Shown: positions 1-8,400 of the stretch, piece by piece | Layout of the letters: every line of letters begins with the position of its first letter | Position numbering within the stretch: the stretch's first letter is position 1 | NCBI GenBank assembly: GCA_001001625.1 | Contig: LCKU01000014.1 | Span: 1-14,037, forward strand | DNA length: 14,037 nucleotides | DNA from: Parcubacteria group bacterium GW2011_GWA2_45_30 | Lineage (GTDB): Bacteria; Patescibacteriota; Minisyncoccia; Sungbacterales; HO2-52-23 | Reading direction: 5' to 3' | Notes under the pieces: model-generated | Databases searched by the model: none | What the model was told of the DNA's origin: nothing | What the model saw: only the letters and a program-made list of their open reading frames with translations | Position numbers and translations under genes: made by a program

Positions 1-295
1 GTACTACGCAATCATCATCTGTGAAAAATATAATTTCTCCTTTGGCGCGTTTGATTCCTTGATTGCGGGCGTGCGATACGCCGTGATTTTTTTGTTTTAA
101 GTATGTAAAATTGATTTCCGGATGATTTTTTTGAAATTCTTCGGCAACGCGATTCGTATAATCACGCGATCCGTCATTAATAACAATAACCTCATACATA
201 TAGCGGGGAACTGTCTGCGCGGCAACTGCCTCAAGGCCTTGCTTAAGAAGCCCGGCGCGATTGTAAGTTGGGATGATGATGGAATACTTTATCAT
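1..295 (-). CDS. Family 2 glycosyltransferase, N-terminal part (cut by left edge)
   Basis: The reading frame starts at an ATG whose complement is at 293-295 and runs off the left edge after 98 residues. The translation opens with MIKYSIIIPTYNRAGLLKQ, the nucleotide-sugar binding start of GT2 (GT-A fold) enzymes. It continues with EVIVINDGSRD, typical of the second strand of the fold, and ends with FFTDDDCV, where DDD is the metal- and nucleotide-binding DXD motif. GT2 enzymes transfer sugars from activated donors, usually on the cytoplasmic face of the membrane, to make surface polysaccharide or glycosylated products. The acceptor cannot be inferred. The gene lies about 50 bp downstream of a damaged tandem copy (346-1208) and matches it closely over the first 60 residues. 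Unlike that copy it is intact as far as visible. There is no convincing Shine-Dalgarno; the upstream bases hold a TTAAACG doublet. Confidence 0.9.
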   Translation of the reverse strand, partial: MIKYSIIIPTYNRAGLLKQGLEAVAAQTVPRYMYEVIVINDGSRDYTNRVAEEFQKNHPEINFTYLKQKNHGVSHARNQGIKRAKGEIIFFTDDDCVV

Positions 296-345
296 ACGTT
301 TAACGTTTAATACCCGACGTCTGATACCCGCCAACTGTTAATTAT

Positions 346-1208
346 TCATACTGGTTGGTTGCGGTTGCCAAGTATTTTATCGCACAGCTCCCAAATCTTT
401 TGAAATTCCCAGCCCAATCTTACAAGGCAAAAATCACTAAAGCATGTGGCTTGAATCATGGCCATATTTTTTTTAAAAGGCGGTTGTCGTATAAGCTCGT
501 TAAGCGTACCAAGCCTTTTTATAGTAAACCAGTATTTAAAAATTGACGGACAATAGAATGGCAACAATTCAGGATTTTTTTGAGTAAGATGATAAGTTCC
601 CCGTCCGTGGTTAAAAAATTTTCTCATAACCTGGTAATATCCAAGGGGCTTTAAATGTAAAACAGTGAATGGAACATAGAGAAGCGAATGCCCAGATTTC
701 ATTATTCTGGCTTTCAACTCCCAATCGACAAGGCCCACAAAATTTATAAATTCGTCAAATCCTCCGAATTTATCTAAAACTGATTTTTTATATGATGTGT
801 TTGCGGTATTTCCCGCGGGGTTAAGAAAAAATTTATTATTTTTAATCTCTTTTTTTTGTGAAATTATATTTTTAAACCTTTTTTGCAACCGTAACATGGT
901 GTAATTTACAAATAAACTTTTTTTATACATATCCTCCGGATATTCATACCACCCCCCCACGCCCGCAACCTCCGGATGACGGCGATAACCATCCGCGAGA
1001 GTTTCAATCCAATTCTCGGGTACTACGCTAGGGGATGTTGTTTCTTAAATTCATCTATAATTTTGTCCGTATTATCACGCGAGCCATCATTGATAACAAT
1101 GACCTCGTACGTATCGCGGGGAACTGTCTGCACGGCAACTGCCTCAAGGCAGTTTTTGAGCAGGGTGGCGCGATTATAGGTTGGAATGATGACGGAATAT
1201 TTTAGCAT
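346..1208 (-). pseudogene. Family 2 glycosyltransferase, disrupted by internal deletion and frameshift
   Basis: The N-terminal part (1208 down to a TAG at 1023) begins MLKYSVIIPTYNRATLLKN and includes EVIVINDGSRDN, as in the neighbouring GT2 gene. It then stops after KKQHPLA. The C-terminal part continues in another frame. Read from about 1026 it gives VPENWIETLADGYRRHPEV, then GGWYEYPED, and later GGFDEF and DWELKARIMKSGH, the acceptor-side half of a GT2 enzyme. It ends at a TGA at 346-348. Aligned on the intact neighbour, about 36 residues (roughly 106 bp) are missing between 'HP' and 'CVVPEN', including the catalytic DDD motif. Since 106 is not a multiple of three, the frame shifts as well. 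The product cannot be an active transferase. The breakpoint GTACTACGC also occurs at bases 1-9 in the intact copy, so deletion between paralogues or an assembly mis-join should both be considered. Confidence 0.85.
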
Positions 1209-1213
1209 ACGTT

Positions 1214-1285
1214 TGTCAGTTGTCAGTTGTCAGTTGTTAGTTGTTGTGGATTGTCAATTGTCAGTTGTTACTTGTCAGGTGTTAA
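1214..1285 (+). repeat. Degenerate tandem heptamer repeat (TGTCAGT)
   Basis: Three exact TGTCAGT copies lie head to tail at 1214-1234, followed by TGTTAGT at 1235-1241. After a short interruption, related units (TGTCAAT, TGTCAGT, TGTTACT, TGTCAGG, TGTTAAG) continue to about 1285. The tract fills the spacer directly upstream of the broken glycosyltransferase (minus strand) and ends before the next plus-strand gene. It has no coding potential I would defend. A shorter related stretch, read on the opposite strand, is present at about 3674-3699. Confidence 0.8.
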
Positions 1286-1359
1286 GTGCCGGGTGTTGAT
1301 TACCGCATGTGGATAGTGGGGTATTTACATTTTACACCAGAAAACATAGCGTAAAAAGT

Positions 1360-1566
1360 ATGAAAGGTCAAACCATATTAAAAATCCCGTTTTTTTTGAT
1401 TATTGCGGCTGTTATCTTTACGCTATTCGCATTTAAAAAACTGGCGCATATCCTGACATTTGGATATTTATTTCAATCGCGGAGCGCGGGGAGGGGGTCT
1501 GGATTGCCCATTGAATTTGTCACCGATCCGAATAATCTTGATATTTATAATTCCGGGGGATGTTAG
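1360..1566 (+). CDS. Small membrane protein, hypothetical
   Basis: A 68-residue product is predicted from the ATG at 1360. A GTG at 1309 in the same frame would add 17 residues, but that extension is polar and not family-like. Residues about 5-25 (ILKIPFFLIIAAVIFTLFAF) form one strong transmembrane helix. A short basic KK follows, then a polar tail ending in SGGC. No family is recognised. The next frame, also encoding a one-helix protein, begins 43 bp later, so the two may be co-transcribed. It could also be a remnant of a longer gene, because genes on both sides are damaged. Confidence 0.45.
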   Translation: MKGQTILKIPFFLIIAAVIFTLFAFKKLAHILTFGYLFQSRSAGRGSGLPIEFVTDPNNLDIYNSGGC

Positions 1567-1608
1567 ATGGCTTATCTAAATTCTTGAGGATACCCATGTA
1601 TTAAATTT

Positions 1609-2379
1609 ATGGTGAATATTTATAATAATTCACCGCAATCAGACGCCCCCCCGGGTGAAAAACATCCATTGTATCGCAACGCGAAAGTGGCGATTTTAGG
1701 AATAATAATTTTACTGCTTCTGGGTGGGGGCGGGTATTTGGGGAACTGTGCCGCCAGCCATCCGCTTTTCTCTTACAACCGGCCCCTTGACCCCGAGACG
1801 TATCAATATCGCTATTATTTCGGCAAACGGCTGAATTTCTGCTGGAACTTTTTATCCCAGCCGCGCTCGCCGCAAGGAACTGACCAAAGTGTCGCGATTC
1901 CCATTATGGGGCCGCAAAAAGTGTTCCGGCTTCCAGCTGGTACCCGTTAACCGGAGATACTAGTGTCAAAGCTCTACGCGGGATTCGTGTTGATTACTTA
2001 CAAAAGCGACGTGCTTTCTCAAGATAAAATTGCCCAACGAAAAACAGCCGGTCTCTCTGAAGAAAGAATCCGAGAGGCGGTGGAGCGCGCAAAAGATAAC
2101 AAGAGGATTCCGCAGGAAGTCATTGAACAGTTAAAAACAATTGCCTCCCGCACTCCGCTGGTAATTGTGACGGGTCGGAACAGAAATGCCGGATGGGACA
2201 TCGCTTTGTCCGCTCTCGGCCGCCAGGACAAATTCAACCTTGAAAACGGACAATTAACCGAGGAACATATGGGCCGCATCTGGGATTTTCTCCTTCGCTA
2301 CCGCAACCAACCCGAGTCAGCAAAATCCAAAACAGCCAATAGTGCGACCGCTCCGGCGGAAATTGATGAAACAGAATAA
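1609..2379 (+). CDS. Single-pass membrane protein of unknown function, frame interrupted by one TAA
   Basis: Two open stretches share one frame. Residues 1-113 (1609-1950) have a polar N-terminus, a transmembrane helix (VAILGIIILLLLGGGGYL) at about 28-45, and a predicted extracytoplasmic part. They end in PAGTR followed by TAA at 1948-1950. The frame then reopens (PEILVSKLYAGFVLITYK) and runs to 2379 with a helical, charged region and an acidic tail. Read through the TAA, the two halves look like one membrane-anchored protein of about 256 residues, and a one-base change (GAA or AAA to TAA) would explain the split. Alternatively the second half is a separate 138-residue protein from the GTG at 1963, which has GGAG six bases upstream. 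I cannot assign a family to either half. A terminator follows at 2391-2425. Confidence 0.5.
1963..2379 (+). CDS. Hypothetical protein, possible separate translation of the second half of the interrupted frame
   Basis: This alternative reading starts at a GTG preceded by GGAG (1953-1956), one of the better Shine-Dalgarno-like signals in the window. It gives 138 residues, and there are only 12 bases between the upstream TAA and this start, so translational coupling is plausible. The N-terminal 20 residues (SKLYAGFVLITYKSD) look like strands from the middle of a domain rather than a natural N-terminus, which argues for a broken single gene. Residues 30-65 are a charged helical stretch, followed by TPLVIVTGRNRNAG, a buried strand and turn. 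No signal peptide or known motif is seen. Confidence 0.4.
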   Translation: MSKLYAGFVLITYKSDVLSQDKIAQRKTAGLSEERIREAVERAKDNKRIPQEVIEQLKTIASRTPLVIVTGRNRNAGWDIALSALGRQDKFNLENGQLTEEHMGRIWDFLLRYRNQPESAKSKTANSATAPAEIDETE

Positions 2380-2390
2380 AATGACGTCTT

Positions 2391-2425
2391 TAAAAAATCA
2401 TCCGATCCTAATCGGAGGATTTTTC
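2391..2425 (+). terminator. Intrinsic terminator after the interrupted membrane-protein gene
   Basis: The left arm ATCATCCGAT (2397-2406) pairs with ATCGGAGGAT (2411-2420) across a CCTA loop, with one non-Watson-Crick position. It is preceded by an A-run and followed by TTTT. It lies 12 bases after the stop codon at 2379 and separates this unit from the PaaK-like pseudogene. Confidence 0.75.
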
Positions 2426-2463
2426 ATATTGCCTCAAAACCAATAATTTAATACCATCAAGCC

Positions 2464-3674
2464 ATGGAACCGCGCACGCTTATCCTCAAAACAGAAACCA
2501 GATTTGAAAAAGAAGCGGAGAGAATTAAACATTTTTTTTCCCGCGCCAACGAATTTTTATTCTGGAGAAAGCATTTTGCAAACCATGGGTTTGAATTTAG
2601 CCCGGAAAGGTTTGGCCGGGATTATTGGCAAACGATTCCGTTTTTCGAGAAACCGAGCCGCTTGCTCTACTGCGTCCAGTAACGGCGGGCGGACGAAATT
2701 TCAAAAAGGAAGAATTTCGCACTCTGTTGGTGGAGAACGCATACGTAATCGGTCTTTTGGGAACGCTTTACTGTATTGATGCCAACCGCATTGAAGGAAT
2801 CAACCGCCACCAACTGCTTTTATTGAATCCTCACCCAGCCGCTAAAAAAATTGATAAGACCCTGGATGATTTTAGTCCGGACAACATCAGCGCATTTCCG
2901 GCCGCGTTAACACATCTCTCCTCTCTCATGCTTGAAAACAAGATTACGGCGCCGACTTCAATTCAAAATATATTCCTTAGGGGTGATTTTCTACAAAATT
3001 CTCAACGCGCTTTGATTGAAAACGTGTTCAAAAAAATATCCATAGAATTAGGTTATGGCCTGGGCGAATTCGGGAGAATCGGCAATCTTTGTACGTTCCT
3101 TGCAAAAAAATACGGTTTAAGCGCTTTTCATCCAGTTCAATACCGCCGCCTGATTGAACTTGCGGATATTGATGAAAACGGATACGGAGAGATTGTGGCG
3201 ACCTCTTTTGGCAATCCCGCAACTTGCCTGATTCGCTATCGTACCGGAGACGTGGGGCGCGTATTGCAAGAAGAATGCGAATGTGGAAAAAAATTTACGC
3301 TTATCCTAACCGGAAGAAAAAATTTTGACTATGTAAAATGCGCCGGCGCCATGCTGGTGCGCCAGGAACTTGAACGGGTCTTAACGTCCCTGAAAGATTA
3401 TATTGAAGAATGGAGAGCCGAGACGCGAGAAGTTCTCAATGGCGTGCGAATTGTCGGCGAAATCACGTTAAAAATTAAAGTAACGTCCGGATATGCTGTA
3501 CTGGCAAATCCTAAAGAATTCATCCGCGCCGAAGTGGAGAAAAATCTATTCCTGACACCCACCCATACGCTCGCAAACCTTATCTCAAGCGGCGCATTTC
3601 TCCCGCTAAAAATTGAACAGGCAGATAGTTTTCCCGAAACAAAAAAACCGCTTCTTTTGCGACGAGTGGACTGA
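2464..3674 (+). pseudogene. PaaK/CapK-like adenylate-forming enzyme, frameshifted and lacking the P-loop
   Basis: The first frame (2464-2682) gives about 60 residues resembling the family N-terminus (ANEFLFWRKHFANHGFEF, then DYWQTIPFFEK), then stops. The rest is in another frame (to 3674). It carries the PaaK-type core: ELGYGLGEFGRIGNLC (the YG..E adenylate motif), ATCLIRYRTGDVGRV (the RY.TGD ATP-binding aspartate motif), a C-x-C-G metal-type turn (CECGKK) and LTGRKNFD. It ends with a small C-terminal lid domain. PaaK relatives activate carboxylic acids as acyl-adenylates, then thioesters. The shift lies near the T-run at 2641-2645. The expected TSGTTG phosphate-binding loop and about 50 following residues are absent, with only TAGG left. 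A single-base sequencing error could explain the frame but not the missing loop, so this is probably a relic of an accessory biosynthetic gene. Confidence 0.7.
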
Positions 3675-3694
3675 CATCTAACACCTGTTGGCTG

Positions 3695-3901
3695 TTAAGA
3701 AATAAATCCCCCGCAAGATACGAAAAAATGGGCGTTTACGTTCATGTCCGGGTGCGCTTTTTCCATCTGCAGGGCCTTCAGTTCGGCATCGCGCCGATCT
3801 CGTTCCTCAACATCCTCATCATGCCGTTTGGGGTGCAGCTGGAAAAAAAATGCCAAGCTAAGTATTCCGAAAAAAAACTTGAGAATTTTGTATCGCAACA
3901 T
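3695..3901 (-). CDS. Possible small membrane-anchored protein
   Basis: Read from the ATG complementary to 3899-3901, this gives 68 residues. There is a basic start (MLRYKILK), a hydrophobic helix (FFFGILSLAFFF), then a strongly charged helical segment (RHDEDVEERDRRDAELKALQ) and a tail. A single helix followed by a charged helix is a believable layout for a small envelope protein, but no family is recognised. There is no clear Shine-Dalgarno. It would be divergent from the 500-residue gene starting at 3922. An upstream in-frame ATG (3937) would overlap that gene. An overlapping plus-strand frame (3728-3973) has less natural composition. The call rests on composition alone. Confidence 0.35.
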   Translation of the reverse strand: MLRYKILKFFFGILSLAFFFQLHPKRHDEDVEERDRRDAELKALQMEKAHPDMNVNAHFFVSCGGFIS

Positions 3902-3921
3902 ATATTTAATGCTAAATCCCC

Positions 3922-5424
3922 ATGCATATTTCGTCAACTAAACGGATATCCACACCAAAATCCGCGGGCGTAACCGCCTTTGCGTTTATTTGCGTATCCA
4001 TACTGCTGATCTGGGGATGGTCAAGACAAGTAATTTTTGCGGCGCTGGAGGAAGCCAAAACACAGCCGCGTTTTGGGCTGGCTGGCGCGGACACCGCAAC
4101 GCTCCGCGTAAAAATAAAAGAATTGAAAGAAACCGTCGGCGCGATTGCCGCCCTCTATCCAAAAGCTGAAGACAGGCGCCTTATTGAAACTGCATTTCAC
4201 CCGATTGATTTTCTGGAATCATTGCCGGATCTGGAAGAGACGCGCCGCGCATTTATAAAAAATCCTACGCTGAAAAACTTTTTAGCCTATCGCCGGGCGC
4301 TGGACCGTACCGTAGCTCGCTATCAAAAAGATCTTGAGCGCTACCAAAACGCGCTGGACAATCTGCCTTACGTCGCTAAAAATGAATTTTACCATTATGG
4401 GACAAACGCCATAACCCGTGAAATGCTTCTCTCCAATATTTCAGCGCTGATCGCAAACGCGAAAACCCTGAACCGGCGCGCCATACCATCCTTGTCTATT
4501 GCCAAGGCCTCTTCCGCGGCCGTTCAAAATCCGGTTTTAACTCCGGACGAACTGCGCGACATTGCCTTTACCCAAAAAATCATTGAGCGCCTGAAGTGGC
4601 TGCCGGTCATGCCACTAGCCGAAATTCCGACTGACTGTGGCGTAGATCCGGTCAAAGGAGAACGCGGCCTTTTCTATCTGGCGCGCGTCAACAAATTTCT
4701 TACTCCATTATCCATTCGTCAGGCCTTTTTTCACTTCACTTTAAGTTACGGCGAAGAAACGCGATTTTTCAAGCCGCTCCGCGAAGCCGGACTGGAATAT
4801 TATTGGCAGCCAAACTTCAATTATTATTCTTGTCCGGATGTTGCCTACCACGCCCAAATTTTTACGCTCTATCGCGTGCGGGAATTATTGCTGGAATGGC
4901 GCGCCAGCCGCTGGAATATAGAATTACCCGAACTTACCTCCGCCATTGACTCGTTTCTTAAAGCAGACCCGATCTGGCGCGAAACGCAAGACAAAATGTT
5001 TAACGCCATGCGATCAACGCTGGAAAAATATCCGGATGAAAAACTGCGCGAACTTGCCGGAAACGACATGCCGGACTTGCTCCGCGAAATTCTTGAAATC
5101 AACCGGGAGAAAAGCGGATATTTTGAAAAACTTATCCGTCGGGGAGTTGCTGAAAACCGGAACCTGCTAAAACTAACCGCGCTTCTTCCCCAACCCCTTA
5201 AAATAAAGGAGCTTTTTATCACGCGCTCCCTCCCTTCGCTCTATTTCCTGCCGTTTAACGGGTCGGTATGGCTCGACGATGCGCCGCTTTCATTTGTCCG
5301 GTATTACGGACAAACTAAATACTACCTTGATTATCAGACCCTGCTTAAAACATATCCGGAAAAAACAATTCTTGACCTCATCGCCTTGTCATTCGGGATG
5401 GCTAAACAACGATCCGATCCTTAA
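3922..5424 (+). CDS. Membrane-anchored extracytoplasmic protein of unknown function
   Basis: This 500-residue protein has a basic N-terminus (KRISTPK), one transmembrane segment at about residues 15-33 (AGVTAFAFICVSILLIWGW), and a large soluble part that should face outward by the positive-inside rule. The soluble part is mostly helical and charged. Residues 60-75 and about 115-145 look amphipathic or coiled-coil-like. The C-terminal third is rich in aromatic residues (YYWQPNFNYYS, SLYFLPFNGSVWL). Two cysteines outside the membrane (about residues 239 and 304) could form a disulfide. No enzymatic motif is visible, and no family is recognised. The gene precedes the CARDB protein by 55 bp on the same strand, so the two may act together at the cell surface, though a candidate promoter sits between them. 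Codon use looks ordinary and the frame is intact. Confidence 0.85.
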   Translation: MHISSTKRISTPKSAGVTAFAFICVSILLIWGWSRQVIFAALEEAKTQPRFGLAGADTATLRVKIKELKETVGAIAALYPKAEDRRLIETAFHPIDFLESLPDLEETRRAFIKNPTLKNFLAYRRALDRTVARYQKDLERYQNALDNLPYVAKNEFYHYGTNAITREMLLSNISALIANAKTLNRRAIPSLSIAKASSAAVQNPVLTPDELRDIAFTQKIIERLKWLPVMPLAEIPTDCGVDPVKGERGLFYLARVNKFLTPLSIRQAFFHFTLSYGEETRFFKPLREAGLEYYWQPNFNYYSCPDVAYHAQIFTLYRVRELLLEWRASRWNIELPELTSAIDSFLKADPIWRETQDKMFNAMRSTLEKYPDEKLRELAGNDMPDLLREILEINREKSGYFEKLIRRGVAENRNLLKLTALLPQPLKIKELFITRSLPSLYFLPFNGSVWLDDAPLSFVRYYGQTKYYLDYQTLLKTYPEKTILDLIALSFGMAKQRSDP

Positions 5425-5443
5425 GGTGTGTGGATAAATTGGG

Positions 5444-5472
5444 TTGTGTGTTTCCGACCCCTCGCTTATATT
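5444..5472 (+). promoter_or_regulatory. Candidate promoter of the CARDB protein gene
   Basis: TTGTGT (5444-5449) and TATATT (5467-5472) are separated by 17 bp. The -10 matches the consensus at five positions; the -35 is weak. Initiation would fall within about one to three bases of the ATG at 5480, giving a leaderless message. Confidence 0.35.
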
Positions 5473-5479
5473 GAGTGTA

Positions 5480-8400
5480 ATGGCTAAACCCGGTTTTTTA
5501 GATTATCATCGCGTTTCAAACTTATGGCAAACGTGTTTTTTGATATTCACTTTTTTAACTATTGCCGCGAACGTTTCAGCTGGTCCTGGTCCTGGTCCTG
5601 GTCCTGGTCCTGGTCCTGAGGATATTGATTATCGCACCGAAGGCCTGGCTACTGCTCCGGGCGGACTCACTGCTGGACAACTTGTAACATTTTCCGCAAC
5701 GGTGAAAAACTACGGGGGTGATCCGGAAGGAATTCCTTCCCAAACCCGTTTGCGCTTGGATATAGATAATAACGGTACCTGGGATTTTACTCCGGCTGAT
5801 CAAACCACCGGAGGATTGACTAGCGTAGGATCAGCCAATGATTCAGAAGTTGAGACCTGGTCCAGTGTCTGGACCGCGACTGCCGGAACGCATCTTTTTG
5901 AAGTATGCGCGGATGTGGAGTTGATTATTACCGAAACCAACGAGGGAAATAATTGTACGACACAGACGTTTACCGTATTGCCCGCCGTCACCTACAACCT
6001 CACTGTTAATTCCTCCGGGGCTTCCTCGGTGGTTATCACCAGCTCCTCCGGCCACGGCGGCACCACCAATTACACCCGCTCGGCCTTGGCGGCCGGCGCC
6101 AATGTTTCGCTTACTGCTCCGGCAACTTCGGGCGGCAACAATTATTCATCCTGGTCCGGATGCGACAGTGTCTTGGGTAATACTTGTTCCGTGAGCATGA
6201 ATGCGGCCAAGACCGTGACCGTAACATATACGCCTCCGGCTCAACCCGATTACATCGCCGAAGGATTAGCCACCGCGCCCGGCGGTCTTACCGCAGGACA
6301 ATCCGTAACCTTTGCGGCGACCGTAAGAAACTCCGGGGCAGGTGCGGCATCCGTATCTTCCCAAACCAATTTGCGCTTGGATATAGATAATAACGGCAGC
6401 TGGGATTTTACTCCGGTTGATCAAACCACCGGAGCATTGGCTGCGGGAGCAACCGAAGTTGAAAACTGGTCCAATGCCTGGACCGCGCAAGTTGGAACGC
6501 ATCTTTTTGAAGTGTGCGCGGACGCGGGGTCGGCTATTGCCGAAACCAACGAGGGGAGTAATTGCGCAACACAGACGTTTACCGTATTGCCCGCCGTCAC
6601 CTACTACAACCTCACTGTTAATTCCTCCGGGGCTTCCTCGGTGGTTATCACCAGCTCATCCGGCCACGGCGGAACCACTAATTACACGCGCTCGGCCTTG
6701 GCAGCCGGCGCCAATGTTTCGCTCACTGCTCCGGCAACCTCGGGAGGCAACAACTATGCCGGCTGGTCCGGATGCGACAGCGTATTAGCCGAGACATGTT
6801 CCGTGAGCATGAATGCGGCCAAGACCGTGACCGTAACATATACGCCTCCGGCTCAGCCAGATTACATCACCGAGGGCCTTGGCGTATCTCCTGGCGGTCT
6901 TACTGCCGGACAATCCGTAACTTTTGCGGCAACGGTGAGAAACTCCGGGGCAGGTGTGGCATCCGCATCTTCCCAAACCCGTTTGCGTTTGGATATAGAT
7001 AATAACGGTACCTGGGATTTTACTCCGGCTGATCAAACCACCGGCGCATTGGCCGCCGCCAGTAGTCCAGGGGATACAGAAGTTGAAAACTGGTCCAATG
7101 CCTGGACCGCGCAAGTTGGAACGCATCTTTTTGAAGTGTGCGCGGACGCGGGGTCGGCTATTGCCGAAACAAACGAGGGAAATAATTGTACGACACAGAT
7201 ATTCAGCGTGGGGGTGGCTCCAACACCGGATCTTACGGTTGGCCCGAGTATTACGGTAAACGGAACATTGATCGCCGGCATGCCGTTGACATTCACCAAT
7301 AGCGGCGTTAACAATAGCGGCACTGCGCCAGCTGGCGCATCCACCGCCCGCTTTTGCATTGATAATTCAAACTGCCTTACATCCTCAACCGGACAAGTGA
7401 ATGCGCCGAGCATAGGAGCGCTGGCTACTGGCGCAAATTCCGGTTCAATTACATCCAGTTCCTGGACCGCCACCATAGGGCCGCATACCGTGTATTTTTG
7501 CGCGGATGTTTTTCCGGTTCCGCCGCCCGGCGCCGTAACCGAGTCAAATGAAAATAACAACTGCGCAGGCGCAGGAACCTCATTTACCATTGGTGCGGCG
7601 TTTGATTTTACGCTATCCAACAACGGCGACGTATCCATAACCCAGGGCCTTAATACATCCCGAACCATCAATGCCTCGCTTGATTCCGGCGCAACCCAGT
7701 CAGTTGCATTTTCCGTAACTTCAGCGCCGATTTCCGGTGTCAGTTTTTCCTTCGCCCCATCTCCCGCATCCTGTAGTCCCGCTTGTTCAAAAACCCTAAA
7801 TATCTCAACTTCCGGCTCAACTCCGGCCGGGGCGTATCCCGTAACTGTTACCGGAACAAGCGTCGCTCTTACCAAAACCACCCAATTCACCCTTACGATT
7901 CTTCAACAAACTCTTTTGATTTCTTCGCTTAATATCGTTCCGAACCCGGCGGATCCGGGTATTAGCCGAAATATAACTGCCACCCGCGACCCATCCAGCA
8001 CTGCGCTCGGTATGATTAATTATTCTTTCTGGTGGAATTGTAATAATGCAAGCGCAAACGTGAGTACGGTTTCAGCTGATTCTTCATGCGGTTCGCTTCC
8101 GGCAGATGCCGCCGGAGGCGGTTGTACTGTGGGTTCTAACGGAGCCAAATGCAACGGAGAAAATGCAACCTCAATGATGGTTTCCCGCGCTTATTCCGCG
8201 CGCTCCACCGCCAAAGTAATAATGGAGCAAGGTCCTGCTCCGTCTGCCGAACGCCGCACCACGGTCAATGTTAATCTTGATGCAACTTGCACCGCAGTTC
8301 CGGCCATAGCATCCGTGGTTGACGATACGGTGCGCTGGACCGCATTTCCCACTGGCGGCTCCGGATCATATACTTTTACCTGGTCCGGAAGTTCTCCGTT

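Noticed and set aside
3728..3973. An 81-residue plus-strand frame before the 500-residue protein
   Set aside because: It overlaps the start of the well-supported gene at 3922, and the opposite strand at this place gives a more natural one-helix protein.
7033..7890. A 285-residue open frame on the minus strand opposite the CARDB gene
   Set aside because: It is a shadow of the CARDB gene, whose repeats, signal peptide and domain motifs are clear. The minus translation has no recognisable motif and its openness follows from the codon bias of the real gene.
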